Assembly (NCBI RefSeq): GCF_000058485.1
Contig: NC_008278.1
Location: forward strand, 1,978,962-2,042,961
Reading direction: 5' to 3'
DNA: 64,000 bases
Source of the DNA: Frankia alni ACN14a
GTDB lineage: Bacteria > Actinomycetota > Actinomycetes > Frankiales > Frankiaceae
Shown here piece by piece: positions 8,889 through 18,415 of the stretch. The translations under genes and the position numbers were made by a program. Position 1 is the stretch's first letter, and every line of letters begins with the position of its first letter. Under the pieces are notes generated by a model that was not told the DNA's origin, made no database searches, and was given only the letters and a program-made list of their open reading frames with translations.

Positions 8889-10679
8889 TCAGCCCGCACG
8901 GGGCGCGACCCACGCCGTGGTGTCCGGTGGCAGCGTCAGCGTCGCGCCGTCGTAAGCCACAGGTCCGCTCGCAAGCACCAGCCGGCCGCTCAGGTCGATC
9001 GTCACCTCCCGCCCCATCGCCGTCACACACGTCATACGCGCCGCCCCCACCGAGGTGGGCGACCCCGGGGTCGCCCGTTCGGCGGTCGCCCGTTCGGCGG
9101 TCGCCCGTTCGGCGGTCTCCCGGTCGGCGGTCGTCCGGTCGAAGGCGAGGCAGCCCGCGGGTGCGTCGTCGCGCCAGCGCAGCTCGTCGCCGCGCAGATG
9201 CGGCAGGGCCCGGCGCAGCGCGAGCGCCCCGCGCGTGAGCAGCCATGTCGACAGCGGATCCGCGGCCTGGGCGAGCACCGCGAACCCGGCCCAGTCGGCC
9301 GGCTGCGGCAGCCACGGCTCGACGCCGTCCACGGTGAACCCGTACGGCGGCGCGTCGCCGGACCAGGGCAGCGGCACGCGGGCGCCGTCCCGGCCCGCCA
9401 CCGTGCCCCCCGAGCGGGTCCACGCCGGGTCCTGGCGGGCCGCCGGCGGCACGTCGGCCTGCGGCAGCGCCAGCTCGTCGCCCTGGTAGAGCACGGCGAC
9501 GCCGGGCAGCGCGAGCAGGGTCAGCAGTGCGGCCCGGGCGCGGCGGGTGCCGACCTCCCCGCCCCCGTAGCGGGTCACCGGACGCACCACGTCGTGGTTG
9601 GCCAGCACCCAGGTGGCCGGCGCGCCGACCGCCGCAAGCGCCGCGCGTTCGGCGTCGATCACCGTCCGCCAGTCCGCCGCCGACCACGGGACGGTCAGCA
9701 GGGAGAACGAGAACGTCAGGTGCAGCTCGTCGGGGCGGACGTAGCGGGCCAGGCGCGCCGGGTCGCGCACCCAGGTCTCGCCGATCAGCACCCGGGGCCG
9801 GCCGTCCCGGGCGGCGTACTCGTCGGTGATCGTCCGCCAGGTCCGGTAGATCTCGTGCACGCCGTCCTGGTCCCAGACCCGCGGTTCGCCCTCCTCCCGG
9901 AACCCGCTGCCGTCGATCACCGGGCCGGGTGGGTTGTCGCGCAGCTCGCCGTCCTTGACCAGGCCGTGGCTGACGTCGATGCGGAAGCCGTCGACGCCCC
10001 GGTCGAGCCAGAAGCGCAGGGTCGCCTCGTGATCGGCCCGCACGGCGGGATGGTCCCAGTTCCAGTCGGGTTGCTCGGCGTCGAACAGGTGCAGGTACCA
10101 CTGGCCGTCGCCGACCCGGGTCCAGGCCGGACCGCCGAAGACGGACACCCAGTTGTTCGGGGGCTCGCCGCCGTCCGCTCCCCGCCCGTCCCGGAAGATG
10201 TACAGCTCCCGCTCGGGTCCGCCCGCCGGGGCCGCCAGCGCCGCCTGGAAGGCCGGATGCGCCGAGCTGGAATGGTTCGGGACCAGATCGACGAGGACGG
10301 CGAGACCGGCGTCGGCGGCGTCGGCGAGCAGCGCGTCGAGATCGGCGAGGCTGCCGAACAGCGGGTCGACCTCGCGGTGGTCGGCGACGTCGTAGCCGTG
10401 GTCGGCCATCGGCGACGGGTAGAAGGGTGTGATCCACAGGGCGTCGACGCCCAGCTCGGCGAGGACCGGCAGGTGCTGGCGCAGGCCGGTGAGGTCCCCG
10501 ACGCCGTCGCCGTCCGAGTCGGCGAAGCTGCGCAGGTAGACCTCGTACAGCACCGCCCGCCGCCACCACTCGGCATTCCGGTTGCCGACACCGGCCGGAG
10601 CCGAACGGGGGGTTTCCCCCCTGTTACCAGAACTCGATCCAATCGTGGAATAGTCAGTACTGGAATGATGTATCCCCAT
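8889..10679 (-). CDS. GH13 alpha-glucosidase / oligo-1,6-glucosidase-like enzyme
   Basis: A 596-residue glycoside hydrolase family 13 enzyme. The (beta/alpha)8 barrel is complete, with [10 protein letters not shown], catalytic nucleophile D235 in GFRIDVSHG, acid/base E301 in VLIGETWV, and transition-state stabiliser D363 in [10 protein letters not shown]. Overall it matches the actinobacterial AglA-type alpha-glucosidases that hydrolyse maltose, isomaltose or trehalose-like oligosaccharides. The ATG at 10679 has AGGAAGGA 4-5 nt upstream; the upstream frame to 10970 is Arg-rich and rejected. Near the C-terminus, between the barrel and the last beta domain, a frame-preserving tandem repeat gives [16 protein letters not shown]. 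The malQ gene further right acts on the same glucans. Confidence 0.93.
   Translation of the reverse strand: MGIHHSSTDYSTIGSSSGNRGETPRSAPAGVGNRNAEWWRRAVLYEVYLRSFADSDGDGVGDLTGLRQHLPVLAELGVDALWITPFYPSPMADHGYDVADHREVDPLFGSLADLDALLADAADAGLAVLVDLVPNHSSSAHPAFQAALAAPAGGPERELYIFRDGRGADGGEPPNNWVSVFGGPAWTRVGDGQWYLHLFDAEQPDWNWDHPAVRADHEATLRFWLDRGVDGFRIDVSHGLVKDGELRDNPPGPVIDGSGFREEGEPRVWDQDGVHEIYRTWRTITDEYAARDGRPRVLIGETWVRDPARLARYVRPDELHLTFSFSLLTVPWSAADWRTVIDAERAALAAVGAPATWVLANHDVVRPVTRYGGGEVGTRRARAALLTLLALPGVAVLYQGDELALPQADVPPAARQDPAWTRSGGTVAGRDGARVPLPWSGDAPPYGFTVDGVEPWLPQPADWAGFAVLAQAADPLSTWLLTRGALALRRALPHLRGDELRWRDDAPAGCLAFDRTTADRETAERATAERATAERATPGSPTSVGAARMTCVTAMGREVTIDLSGRLVLASGPVAYDGATLTLPPDTTAWVAPRAG
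9070..9129. repeat. 15-bp tandem repeat inside the GH13 gene (4 copies)
   Basis: Four consecutive 15-bp units (GTCGCCCGTTCGGCG and variants; the fourth is degenerate) encode the ERATA pentapeptide repeat on the minus strand. The unit length is a multiple of three, so copy-number change would not shift the frame. It lies in a linker just before the C-terminal beta domain. Confidence 0.9.
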
Positions 10680-11182
10680 GTGATCCTTCCTGATGCCCTT
10701 GGTCCTGCGGGGACCGATACCCACCCGGGCGCCGTCGCCGACGCCGGGACGCCGACGGACCCGCCGTCCCTCCTGGCCTCCGGCGGCGCACCGAGCACCC
10801 CGGGCCCGCCGGGCCTGCCCCGCCCGGACCCGCCGCCCCGCCCGTACGCGGGGCCCTGTCCGGGCCGGCGGCCCCGGGCTGTCCCACCGCCGCGACCTTC
10901 CGGGTGCGGTCGGTCGGACGGCCGTCCTGGTGCGACACATGCTCCTCCGGTGGCGGCTCGGCGGCGGCAAACCCGGTCTGAGCGCGCGAAGGGATGGCGA
11001 TGGGGTACTGCTCCCGGCTCGGGTCGACGTTCTCGCGATGCGCGATATCCGGTTACCGAACTAGACTTCCGCGGGTGGACGAGGTGACTGGCCGTTACGG
11101 CACAGTCCCGGGAGTCGGATTCGGTCGGGGGCGGGGGGATCCAGCCCCGACGTCCGAACCCGTCACTGGGAGTTCGTCCGGC
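10680..11182. other. Divergent spacer between GH13 gene and GAF-SpoIIE gene
   Basis: About 500 bp with no supported gene. Frames across it are rich in Arg, Gly and Pro and lack ribosome binding sites. The right part contains in-frame GTGs (for example 11075 and 11090) that could be alternative starts of the GAF-SpoIIE gene. Confidence 0.4.
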
Positions 11183-13444
11183 ATGTCCGCAATCACCGCC
11201 GCGGCGGATGCCGGGATCGCCCTGGGTTCGCAGGCGGCCGCCCGGATGTCGCAGCAGGTGCGCCGCTCGGCGTCCGCGGGCCTGCGCGGCGCCCGGGGGA
11301 TCGTCCGCGTCCTGTGGGGCGGGCCGAGCAGCGACGGCCGGGACGGGCCGGAGGGCTCGCCGGCGTCGTTCCTGGCCGACGCCGGGCTCGTCCTTGGCGG
11401 CACCCTCGATCCGGAGCACGTCCCCGACCTGCTCGCCGGGCTCGCGGTGCCCCGCTTCGGCACCGGCGCGATGGTCTGGGTCCGCGACGGCGACGACGTG
11501 CGGCTGGGTGCCACCGTCTTCGTCGACCCGAAGGTCGACAAGATCATGCGGGCGATCGTCGCCACCCGCCCGCCCAGGCTCGCCGACGAGTTCCCGCCCG
11601 GCGTCGTGCTGCGCAACGGGCAGACCTACTGCCTGCCCGATTTCGACGATCTACGAGCCAAGATGTCGTTCCCGCACGAGCTCGCCTACCAGCAGTTCCG
11701 TCGCATCCAGGGCGGCCCGACGGTGAACGTGCCGCTGTCGGTGCACGGGCGGATCCTCGGCGCCATCACCGTCGGCCGGCGCGAGGGCTTCTACACCAAC
11801 GCCGAGGTCACCCTGCTGGAGGATCTGGCCCGCCGCGGCGCCCTGGCGCTGGAGAACGCCCTGCGCTTCAAGGAGGCCCAGGAGTCGGCGTTGACCCTGC
11901 AGCGCTCGCTGCTGCCGGCCCATCCACCCGCCCTCGAGGGTGTCGAGATCGCCATGGAGTACCGGCCGGGGACGGCGGGCACCGAGGTCGGCGGCGACCT
12001 CTACGACGTGATCCCGCTGTCCGGCGGCCGGGTGGGGGTCGCCATCGGCGACGTGATGGGCCGCGGGCTGCGGGCCGCCGCGGTGATGGGCCAGCTCCGC
12101 GCGGCGCTGCGGGCCTACGCGCTGGAGGACTGGTGCCCCGCGGAGGTCCTCACCCGGCTGGACCGGGTCGTCGGCCTGCTGCCCGGCCTGCAGCTCGCCA
12201 CCTGCATCTACGCGGTCTACGACCGGCACACCGGCCGGGCGACCATCGCCAGCGCCGGGCATCCGGCCCCGCTGGTGATCCTGCCCGACGAGGACCCGGA
12301 CTATCTGGTGCTCGACCCCGGCCTGCCGCTCGGCGTCGGCGAGGGCGGCGGCTTCAGCGAGACGACGGTGACCCTGCCGCCGGGTTCGGCGCTGGTGATG
12401 TTCACCGACGGGCTGGTGGAGTCGCGGCGCCGGCCGCTGGTCGACGGCCTGGAGAACCTGCGCCGCGGGTTGATCGAGCAGCGTGCCCGGGTGGCCGCCG
12501 CGCGGGCCGGCCAGGCCGCGGCGAACGGCAACGCCGCGGACGCCGCAGGGGGGGACGCGTCGGGCGGCACCCTGGCCGGCGGCTCCGGCAGGCCCGGCGA
12601 GGCGTCGACCGGCGCCTGGGTCGATCGGCGGGCGCCCGGACCCTCCCTCGGCCCGCCGCCGGGCATGGCCGACCGTCGCAGCGGCCGGGACCGGCGCACC
12701 GGCCCGGATCGCCGTGTCGGGGGCGAACGCCGCGCCGGGGCGGATCGGCGCCGCCGCGCCCGCGGCGACAGCTTCGCCGCGCGGAGCTGGTTCGGCCCGG
12801 ACACGGTCGCCGGCACGGGCGAGGGTCCGGCCGAGGAGACGGCCCGCTCGCTGCTCGAACGGTGCTTGATCGCCGCCGACCTGCCGGCCCGCACCGACGA
12901 CGACACGGCCATGGTGGTGCTGACCACCCAGGCGGTGAACCCGCCGCTGCTCGAGCTGGCGCTGCCCGCGGTGGCCGCCTCGGCCGGCCAGGCTCGGATG
13001 GCGATGCGCGACGTGATGCTCGACTACGGCATCACCTCGGTCGAGGACGCGACCCTGCTGGTCAGCGAGGTGGTGACGAACGCGGTTCTGCACGCGCGCA
13101 GCGACCTGGTGCTGCGGGCGTCGCTGGAGCCGGGCCGGCTGCGGATCAGCGTCGAGGACCGCGAGGGCGGCCACCTGCCGCGTCCGGGTGCGGCGGCGGC
13201 GAACAAGCCCGACCCCGAGTCGGGCTGGGGCCTGCTGCTGGTGGAGGCGCTGTCGCTGGCCTGGGGCGTCGAGACGACCCCGGGCGGTAAGCGCGTCTGG
13301 TTCGACATCGAGATTCCCGACGGGCCGGGACGTGGCATCGGGGGCCGGCTGCCGGCCGGCTCCGAACCGCCGCCGATGTCGGGCCCCCCGGGGCTCGGGC
13401 CGTTGCCCCCCGACCCGCCGGCCCAGGGCCGGGGCTGGAGCTGA
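11183..13444 (+). CDS. GAF - SpoIIE/PP2C phosphatase - HATPase fusion (RsbU plus RsbW-like)
   Basis: About 753 residues carrying a complete partner-switching pair in one chain. A GAF-like sensor occupies about residues 50-200 (VPLSVHGRILGAITVGRR). It is followed by the PP2C/SpoIIE domain (VGGDLYDVIPLSGGR, AIGDVMGRGLRA, SAGHPAPLV, MFTDGLVESR) and, after a 200-residue linker, an anti-sigma-type HATPase_c (LLVSEVVTNAVLHAR, WGLLLVEALSLAWGV). SpoIIE domains dephosphorylate STAS anti-sigma antagonists and the kinase domain phosphorylates them. The linker is strikingly basic (RSGRDRRTGPDRRVGGERR) and sits inside the PP2C domain, before its final metal-binding strand RTDDDTAMVVL. The start is uncertain: the ATG at 11183 has GGGAG about 10 nt upstream, and earlier GTGs exist. 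Confidence 0.88.
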   Translation: MSAITAAADAGIALGSQAAARMSQQVRRSASAGLRGARGIVRVLWGGPSSDGRDGPEGSPASFLADAGLVLGGTLDPEHVPDLLAGLAVPRFGTGAMVWVRDGDDVRLGATVFVDPKVDKIMRAIVATRPPRLADEFPPGVVLRNGQTYCLPDFDDLRAKMSFPHELAYQQFRRIQGGPTVNVPLSVHGRILGAITVGRREGFYTNAEVTLLEDLARRGALALENALRFKEAQESALTLQRSLLPAHPPALEGVEIAMEYRPGTAGTEVGGDLYDVIPLSGGRVGVAIGDVMGRGLRAAAVMGQLRAALRAYALEDWCPAEVLTRLDRVVGLLPGLQLATCIYAVYDRHTGRATIASAGHPAPLVILPDEDPDYLVLDPGLPLGVGEGGGFSETTVTLPPGSALVMFTDGLVESRRRPLVDGLENLRRGLIEQRARVAAARAGQAAANGNAADAAGGDASGGTLAGGSGRPGEASTGAWVDRRAPGPSLGPPPGMADRRSGRDRRTGPDRRVGGERRAGADRRRRARGDSFAARSWFGPDTVAGTGEGPAEETARSLLERCLIAADLPARTDDDTAMVVLTTQAVNPPLLELALPAVAASAGQARMAMRDVMLDYGITSVEDATLLVSEVVTNAVLHARSDLVLRASLEPGRLRISVEDREGGHLPRPGAAAANKPDPESGWGLLLVEALSLAWGVETTPGGKRVWFDIEIPDGPGRGIGGRLPAGSEPPPMSGPPGLGPLPPDPPAQGRGWS

Positions 13445-13489
13445 CCACCGGGCCCTCAGCGCCGCCCGGCCCTCAGCGCCGTCCGTCTC

Positions 13490-15157
13490 TCAGCGGCGAG
13501 CGGTCGCTGCGGGGGACACCCGGGTCGCCTCGGCGGTACGCACGATGTTGCGCAGCATGCCGCCGAACACGGCCGCGTGGAAGGGGCTGACCGCCCACCA
13601 GTAGAGCTGGCCGGGCAGCCCGCGGGGCAGGAAGATGGCCCGCTGCCGGTAGACCGTGCCGCCGTCGTCGCCGACGGCGGCACGCAGCTCCAGCCAGCCG
13701 TCGCCGGGCATCTTCATCTCCGCCCGCAACCGCAGCAGCCGGCCGGGCTCGATCTCCTCGACGCGCCAGAAGTCCAGCGCCTCGCCGACGCGCACCCGCT
13801 GCGGGTCCCGCCGGCCGCGGCGCAGGCCGACGCCCCCCAGCACGGTGTCCAGCCAGCCGCGGGCCGACCAGGCCAGCGGCCACGAGTACCAGCCGTTCTC
13901 GCCGCCGATGCCCTCGATGACCCGCCAGAGCCGGTTTGGCGGGGCGGCCACCGGCATGCTGCGCTCGTCGACGTAGAGCGCCCCGCCGGTCCAGTGCGGA
14001 TCCGTGAAGGTCGGCTCGCCGGGCGGGCGGGGGGCGCAGGTCACGCTGCCGCGGCCGGCCGCGGTCCCCAGGATCGACGGCGACAGGGTCCCGGCGGTCC
14101 GCACGGTCCCTGCCGGCTCTGCGGTCCCGGCCGCCTTCGCGGTGGTCCCCACCGGCTTCGGCCGCGCGGCCCGCCGCGCGGTCCGGGTGGGCGAGCGGGT
14201 CGGCCAGACCGCCGTCGACCAGCGGGTCTCGACGCCGCGTTCGCGGACGCGGGCGAGCGCGTAGGCGGCCGCGGTGTCGAAGGGCATCAGCCCGTCCGGC
14301 GGGTCCGGGATCCACCGACGTACCGCGTGCCCGTCGCGGACCACGACCTCGGTGCGCAGCGACCGGACCAGGGGCTTTGCGATGGCCTTGGGCACCGGGG
14401 TGACGACGCCGACCCACAGCGACGACAGCCCGGGCGACAGCACCGGCACCGGGATGATGATCCGCCTGCGCAGCCCCTCCACCGCCGCGAAACGCTGCAT
14501 CATCTCCGCGTAGGTCAGGATGTCCGGGCCGCCCACGTCGAACGACCGGTTGACCTCCGTGGGCACCCCCAGCGCGCCGATCAGGTAGTACAGCACGTCG
14601 CGGACCGCGATCGGCTGGATGCGGGTGCGCACCCAGCGGGGGGTCAGCATCACCGGCAGCCGTTCGGTGAGGTAGCGCAGCATCTCGAACGACGCACTGC
14701 CGCTGCCGATGATGACCGCCGCCCGCAGCACGATGGTGGGGACCCCGGAGTCCAGCAGGATCCTCGCGACCTCCTGGCGGGAGCTCAGATGCGCGGACAG
14801 GCCCTCCTCGCCGCCCGCCGGGCTCAGCCCGCCGAGGTAGACGATGCGCCGCACCCCGGCCGAGCGGGCGGCGGCGGCGAAGGCGCTCGCCGCCTGGCGG
14901 TCCACCGCGGAGAAGTCCCCGCCCGCGTCGATGGAGTGGATGAGGTAGTAGGCGACGTCGACACCGGACATCGCCGCCGGCAGGGAGGCCGGGTCGCGGG
15001 CGTCGGCCTGGACCACCTGCGCCCGGGCCGCCCAGGGGACGCCGCGCAGGCGGGCCGGATCGCGGGTCATCGCCCGCACGTCGTACCCCTGGTCGAGCAG
15101 GCGGGGGGCGAGCCGGCCACCGATGTAGCCGGTCGCCCCGGTGACGAGGATGCGCAC
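13490..15157 (-). CDS. NAD(P)-binding SDR with C-terminal DUF2867 domain
   Basis: A 555-residue, two-domain cytoplasmic protein. The N-terminal atypical SDR has the dinucleotide motif GATGYIGG at residues 7-14, then VDVAYYLIHSI and VRRIVYLGGLSP. The C-terminal DUF2867 domain starts about residue 375 (GALYVDERS, then WRVIEGIGGENGWYSWPL, and near the end PGQLYWWAVSPFHAAVFGGM). This fusion occurs widely in actinobacteria as 'SDR family oxidoreductase', function unknown. The linker (about 320-370) has a degenerate Gly-Thr-rich repeat (VGTTAKAAGTAEPAGTVRTAGT). The start is GTG at 15157 behind GGTAGG. Confidence 0.88.
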   Translation of the reverse strand: MRILVTGATGYIGGRLAPRLLDQGYDVRAMTRDPARLRGVPWAARAQVVQADARDPASLPAAMSGVDVAYYLIHSIDAGGDFSAVDRQAASAFAAAARSAGVRRIVYLGGLSPAGGEEGLSAHLSSRQEVARILLDSGVPTIVLRAAVIIGSGSASFEMLRYLTERLPVMLTPRWVRTRIQPIAVRDVLYYLIGALGVPTEVNRSFDVGGPDILTYAEMMQRFAAVEGLRRRIIIPVPVLSPGLSSLWVGVVTPVPKAIAKPLVRSLRTEVVVRDGHAVRRWIPDPPDGLMPFDTAAAYALARVRERGVETRWSTAVWPTRSPTRTARRAARPKPVGTTAKAAGTAEPAGTVRTAGTLSPSILGTAAGRGSVTCAPRPPGEPTFTDPHWTGGALYVDERSMPVAAPPNRLWRVIEGIGGENGWYSWPLAWSARGWLDTVLGGVGLRRGRRDPQRVRVGEALDFWRVEEIEPGRLLRLRAEMKMPGDGWLELRAAVGDDGGTVYRQRAIFLPRGLPGQLYWWAVSPFHAAVFGGMLRNIVRTAEATRVSPAATARR

Positions 15158-15223
15158 ACCGCCTACCTGCCCAGCGCCGACGGCGCGTACCCGGGACCGG
15201 TCGGGCCAGGTGCCGCCGGTGCC

Positions 15224-15739
15224 TCAGGCGGAGGCGGCCTCGGTCACGTCCGTGCTCAGGTAGGCCGACCAGCGCGGATCCATCCGTCGGGACCCCAGAA
15301 TGCGCCAGGCGGCTCCGCTCGGCGCTCGGGGGGCCGTGCGGAGCCGCCAGCCAAGATCAGCCACGGCGCGGTCGGCTTTGACATGGTTGCAGCGACCGCA
15401 GGCCGCCACGACGTTCTCCCACACGTGCGCGCCCCCACGGGAGCGTGGAATGACGTGGTCCAGCGATGTTGCCGGCGCATTGCAGTACACGCACCGGTGA
15501 TGATCGCGCGCCAGCACACCCTTGCGGGTCAGCGGGACCTGCGAGCGGTATGGCACCCGGACGAAACGCGCTAACCGGACCACGATCGGGACGTCGACGG
15601 ACGTCGTCGAGGACCGAAGAACCTGGCCCGCCGATTCGACCATCACGGCCTTGTCGGTCAGGACCAGGACAAGCGCGCGCCTTTGCGACACCACGCACAG
15701 AGGCTCGTACGTGGCATTGAGAACCAGCGCCTCCGCCAC
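15224..15739 (-). CDS. HNH endonuclease family protein
   Basis: A 171-residue protein with a complete treble-clef HNH core. The zinc ligands C83/C86 (RCVYC) and C114/C117 (CGRCN) flank the D94-H95 metal-binding pair in SLDHVIPRSRGG and the N109 position. It is nearly identical to a family conserved as a single copy across actinobacteria, so it is more likely a housekeeping nuclease than a homing or restriction enzyme. GTG start at 15739 behind a strong GGAGG box. It sits 66 bp upstream of, and on the same strand as, the SDR gene. Confidence 0.92.
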   Translation of the reverse strand: MAEALVLNATYEPLCVVSQRRALVLVLTDKAVMVESAGQVLRSSTTSVDVPIVVRLARFVRVPYRSQVPLTRKGVLARDHHRCVYCNAPATSLDHVIPRSRGGAHVWENVVAACGRCNHVKADRAVADLGWRLRTAPRAPSGAAWRILGSRRMDPRWSAYLSTDVTEAASA

Positions 15740-16214
15740 GCGCCGACCTCCTGCCCACCGAGGGCCCTTTGCGGGCCGTTCTGCCCAAGCGTCTCCGGTG
15801 ACAATGGACAGTCAACCGTCTTCGGCGGCAGAACGCGAGCCTGTTTGCATGGTCATCGGCTTTTGTGCCGTGGCGCTGCACATATCTGGTGGCCTTTGTC
15901 ACTCTCCGCCCATCAATCGGTGAGCTTTTGGCCACTCTCCGTCGATCCAGTGTGAGCGGGGTCATCATGGCGGCGCGTGGTCGCCCGTTGGCCTGCTCCG
16001 GGGGTGGGCACCGATGGGCCGTCCCCATGGGCGAGACTGATCTCGATCGTCGCCCCCCGAGCATGGGCGCGCCATGCCGCGGATCGGCCGCCCCGGTGGT
16101 GTCGCGACCGCCAGGGCCGCCACGACCGCCGCCCGCGGTCGCCCTGACCGCCCACGGCAGCCGACACCGCCGTGACCGCCGATGCCGCCATGACCGACGG
16201 AACCAACAGGAAGG
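15740..16214. other. Spacer between HNH gene and mscS
   Basis: 475 bp without a supported gene. The left half (about 15800-15960) is less GC-rich and holds an imperfect direct repeat with a 33-bp period sharing CACTCTCCG (15900-15908 and 15933-15941). It probably carries the divergent promoters for the HNH and MscS genes. Confidence 0.45.
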
Positions 16215-17507
16215 ATGACCGACGTCGTGACGCCCGCCCCGTCCCTGCTGGCCCAACCGCTCATCCCCGGCCTGGGGATGCTGCTGTCCGCCTCGCCGTC
16301 GCCCGCCGCGTCGGCGGGCCCGCTGTCCGCCGCCGCGACGGCAACCCCGTCACCCTCGCCGAGTCCGTCGGCGACGACCGATCCGCTGGTCTCGCTCGAG
16401 GGGGTCGCCAACGCCCTGCGCGACGCCTGCGGGACCAGTCCCGGCCTGCTCTGTCGGACCGTCTACAACGCTACGCACAGTAACTATCTTGCCTCCGGCG
16501 CCGAGGTGTTCCTGGGCACCCCGATCAGGATCATCCTCATCCTGCTGATCGCCCTCGTGGTGCGGGCGCTGCTGCACAGGTTCATCCGACGGACCACGGA
16601 ACGGGCCGGCTCCGGGGGCGGCGGCGGGCTCTTCCGTGGTTCCCGTGCCGGGACGCTGCTGGGCGCGTTCGGGGATCCGACGGTACTGATGGAAAGGCGC
16701 CGGCAGCGGGCCGCGACGGTCGGTTCGCTGCTGCGCAGCGTGACCTCCATCTTCGTCTTCGGCCTGGCATTCCTGAGCATCCTGGGTGAGCTGGGCATCA
16801 ATCTCGCGCCCATCGTCGCGAGTGCCGGCGTCCTGGGAATCGCCGTCGGTTTCGGCGCGCAGAACCTCGTCCGCGACTTCCTGTCCGGGATGTTCATGCT
16901 GCTCGAAGACCAGTACGGCGTGGGTGACGTCATCGACGTCGGCGCCGTCTCGGGCACCGTCGAGGCGGTGAGCCTGCGGATGACGAGGCTGCGGGATGTC
17001 GAGGGAACCGTCTGGTACGTCCGTAATGGTGAGATCACCCGGATCGGTAACAAGAGTCAGCAATGGGCGAGGACCGTGCTTGATGTCCCGCTCGACTACG
17101 ACACCGAGGTCGGCGAGGCCAAGCGGGTGCTCGGCCGCACCGCCGACGAGTTGTGGGCGGACCCCCGATGGAGCAGCCTCATCCTCGCCGAGCCGGAGGT
17201 GTGGGGCATGGAGACCATGACCGCCGACGGCTACTCCCTGCGCCTCGCGATCAAGACCCAGCCGCTGAAACAGTGGGAGGTGGCCCGCGAGCTGCGGGAG
17301 CGGGTGCGCACGGCGCTCAGCGACGCCGGCATCGCCCTCGGCACCGTCCAGCGCAGCGAGGTGACCGTGGTCGACGACGACGAGGAGGAGCGCGACGACG
17401 ACGAGACCGAGGACGACGGCTCGGGGGCGGGGCTGCCGGGCGGCTCGATCACCGAGGACCTGCCGCGGCCGCGGCTGGACCCGCCGAGCCCGTCGCGTTC
17501 CGGGTGA
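16215..17507 (+). CDS. MscS-family mechanosensitive channel
   Basis: A 430-residue small-conductance mechanosensitive channel that releases solutes on hypo-osmotic shock. A Ser/Pro-rich N-terminus (about 1-55) precedes the membrane segments: FLGTPIRIILILLIALVV (about 98-115), a second at about 172-193, and the pore-lining TM3 with ASAGVLGIAVGFGAQNLV. Next come the beta domain (FLSGMFMLLEDQYGVGDVI) and the cytoplasmic alpha/beta domain. It ends in an acidic tail (DDDEEERDDDETEDD). The ATG at 16215 directly abuts AGGAAGG; the in-frame GTG at 16227 has better spacing and may be the true start. Confidence 0.9.
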   Translation: MTDVVTPAPSLLAQPLIPGLGMLLSASPSPAASAGPLSAAATATPSPSPSPSATTDPLVSLEGVANALRDACGTSPGLLCRTVYNATHSNYLASGAEVFLGTPIRIILILLIALVVRALLHRFIRRTTERAGSGGGGGLFRGSRAGTLLGAFGDPTVLMERRRQRAATVGSLLRSVTSIFVFGLAFLSILGELGINLAPIVASAGVLGIAVGFGAQNLVRDFLSGMFMLLEDQYGVGDVIDVGAVSGTVEAVSLRMTRLRDVEGTVWYVRNGEITRIGNKSQQWARTVLDVPLDYDTEVGEAKRVLGRTADELWADPRWSSLILAEPEVWGMETMTADGYSLRLAIKTQPLKQWEVARELRERVRTALSDAGIALGTVQRSEVTVVDDDEEERDDDETEDDGSGAGLPGGSITEDLPRPRLDPPSPSRSG

Positions 17508-17554
17508 GCCCGTCCGGGGCCTCGCCGTGCGCCGCCGGACCGCCGCGCCACCGG

Positions 17555-17581
17555 CGGATCCCCGTCGCAGCCGGGGATCCG
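17555..17581. terminator. Hairpin after mscS
   Basis: Perfect 10-bp arms CGGATCCCCG/CGGGGATCCG (17555-17564, 17572-17581) with a 7-nt loop lie 48 bp after the mscS stop. A second GC-rich hairpin may follow at about 17583-17607. No T-tract is present. Confidence 0.65.
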
Positions 17582-17683
17582 GGCCGGCGGGCCGGCTGAA
17601 GCCGGCCTGAAGATCGCGGTAGGTGTTCCTGAGACGGGCCGGCAGCCGGCCACCTGCCCCTCGTGCCCAGGCAGACTGGAACC

Positions 17684-18415
17684 GTGCGGGTACTGGTGGT
17701 GGACGACGACGCGGCTGTCCGGGAGTCCCTGGAGCGCTCGCTCCGGTTCGAGGGTTATGAGGTGACGACCGCGGTCGACGGCGCGGACGCCCTCGACGCG
17801 GTGTGCCGTGACCAGCCGGACATCGTGGTCCTCGACGTGATGATGCCTCGCATCGACGGGCTGGAGACCTGCCGCCAGTTGCGGGCCCGCGGCGACGACG
17901 TCCCGGTGCTCATGCTGACCGCGCGGGACGGCCTGGCCGATCGGGTCAGCGGTCTCGACGTCGGCGCCGACGACTACCTGGTCAAACCGTTCGCGCTGGA
18001 GGAGTTGTTCGCCCGGCTGCGGGCGCTGACCCGCCGGGCGGCGCTCGCCGCCCGGGCCGCCGGGGCGGGCGGCGCCGGCGGGCCGGGTGCGCTCGCCGAC
18101 TCGGTGCTGCGCTACGGCGGCGTGAGCCTGGATCAGGCCAGCCGGCAGGTGACCCGGGGCGAGCGGGAACTGACCCTGACCAAGACCGAGTTCGAACTGC
18201 TGGAGCTGTTCCTCAGCCATCCGCGGCAGGTGCTGTCCCGCTCAATGATCATGGAGAGGGTCTGGGGCTACGACTTCGGCCCCACCTCCAACTCGCTGGA
18301 GGTCTTCGTGAGCTACCTGCGACGCAAGCTCGAAGCGGGCGGCGAACCGCGGCTGCTGCACACCGTGCGCGGTGTCGGTTACGTGCTGCGTGAGCCGGCG
18401 GGGGACCGCGGGTGA
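17684..18415 (+). CDS. MprA-like OmpR-family response regulator
   Basis: A 243-residue DNA-binding response regulator. The receiver has acidic pocket D8/D9, phospho-acceptor D51 (VVLDVMMPR), T79 and K101. The C-terminal winged helix has [27 protein letters not shown] and [13 protein letters not shown]. The sequence parallels mycobacterial MprA closely. The start is probably the GTG at 17684, where homology begins; a GTG at 17663 is also in frame. Its TGA overlaps the GTG of the kinase gene by four bases (18412-18415). In mycobacteria MprA responds to envelope stress; the target here is unknown, but its operon continues into malQ. Confidence 0.9.
   Translation: MRVLVVDDDAAVRESLERSLRFEGYEVTTAVDGADALDAVCRDQPDIVVLDVMMPRIDGLETCRQLRARGDDVPVLMLTARDGLADRVSGLDVGADDYLVKPFALEELFARLRALTRRAALAARAAGAGGAGGPGALADSVLRYGGVSLDQASRQVTRGERELTLTKTEFELLELFLSHPRQVLSRSMIMERVWGYDFGPTSNSLEVFVSYLRRKLEAGGEPRLLHTVRGVGYVLREPAGDRG

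Noticed and set aside
13445-13489. CCCTCAGCGCCG direct repeats as a terminator between convergent genes
   Set aside because: The repeats are direct, not inverted, and no stable hairpin could be drawn.
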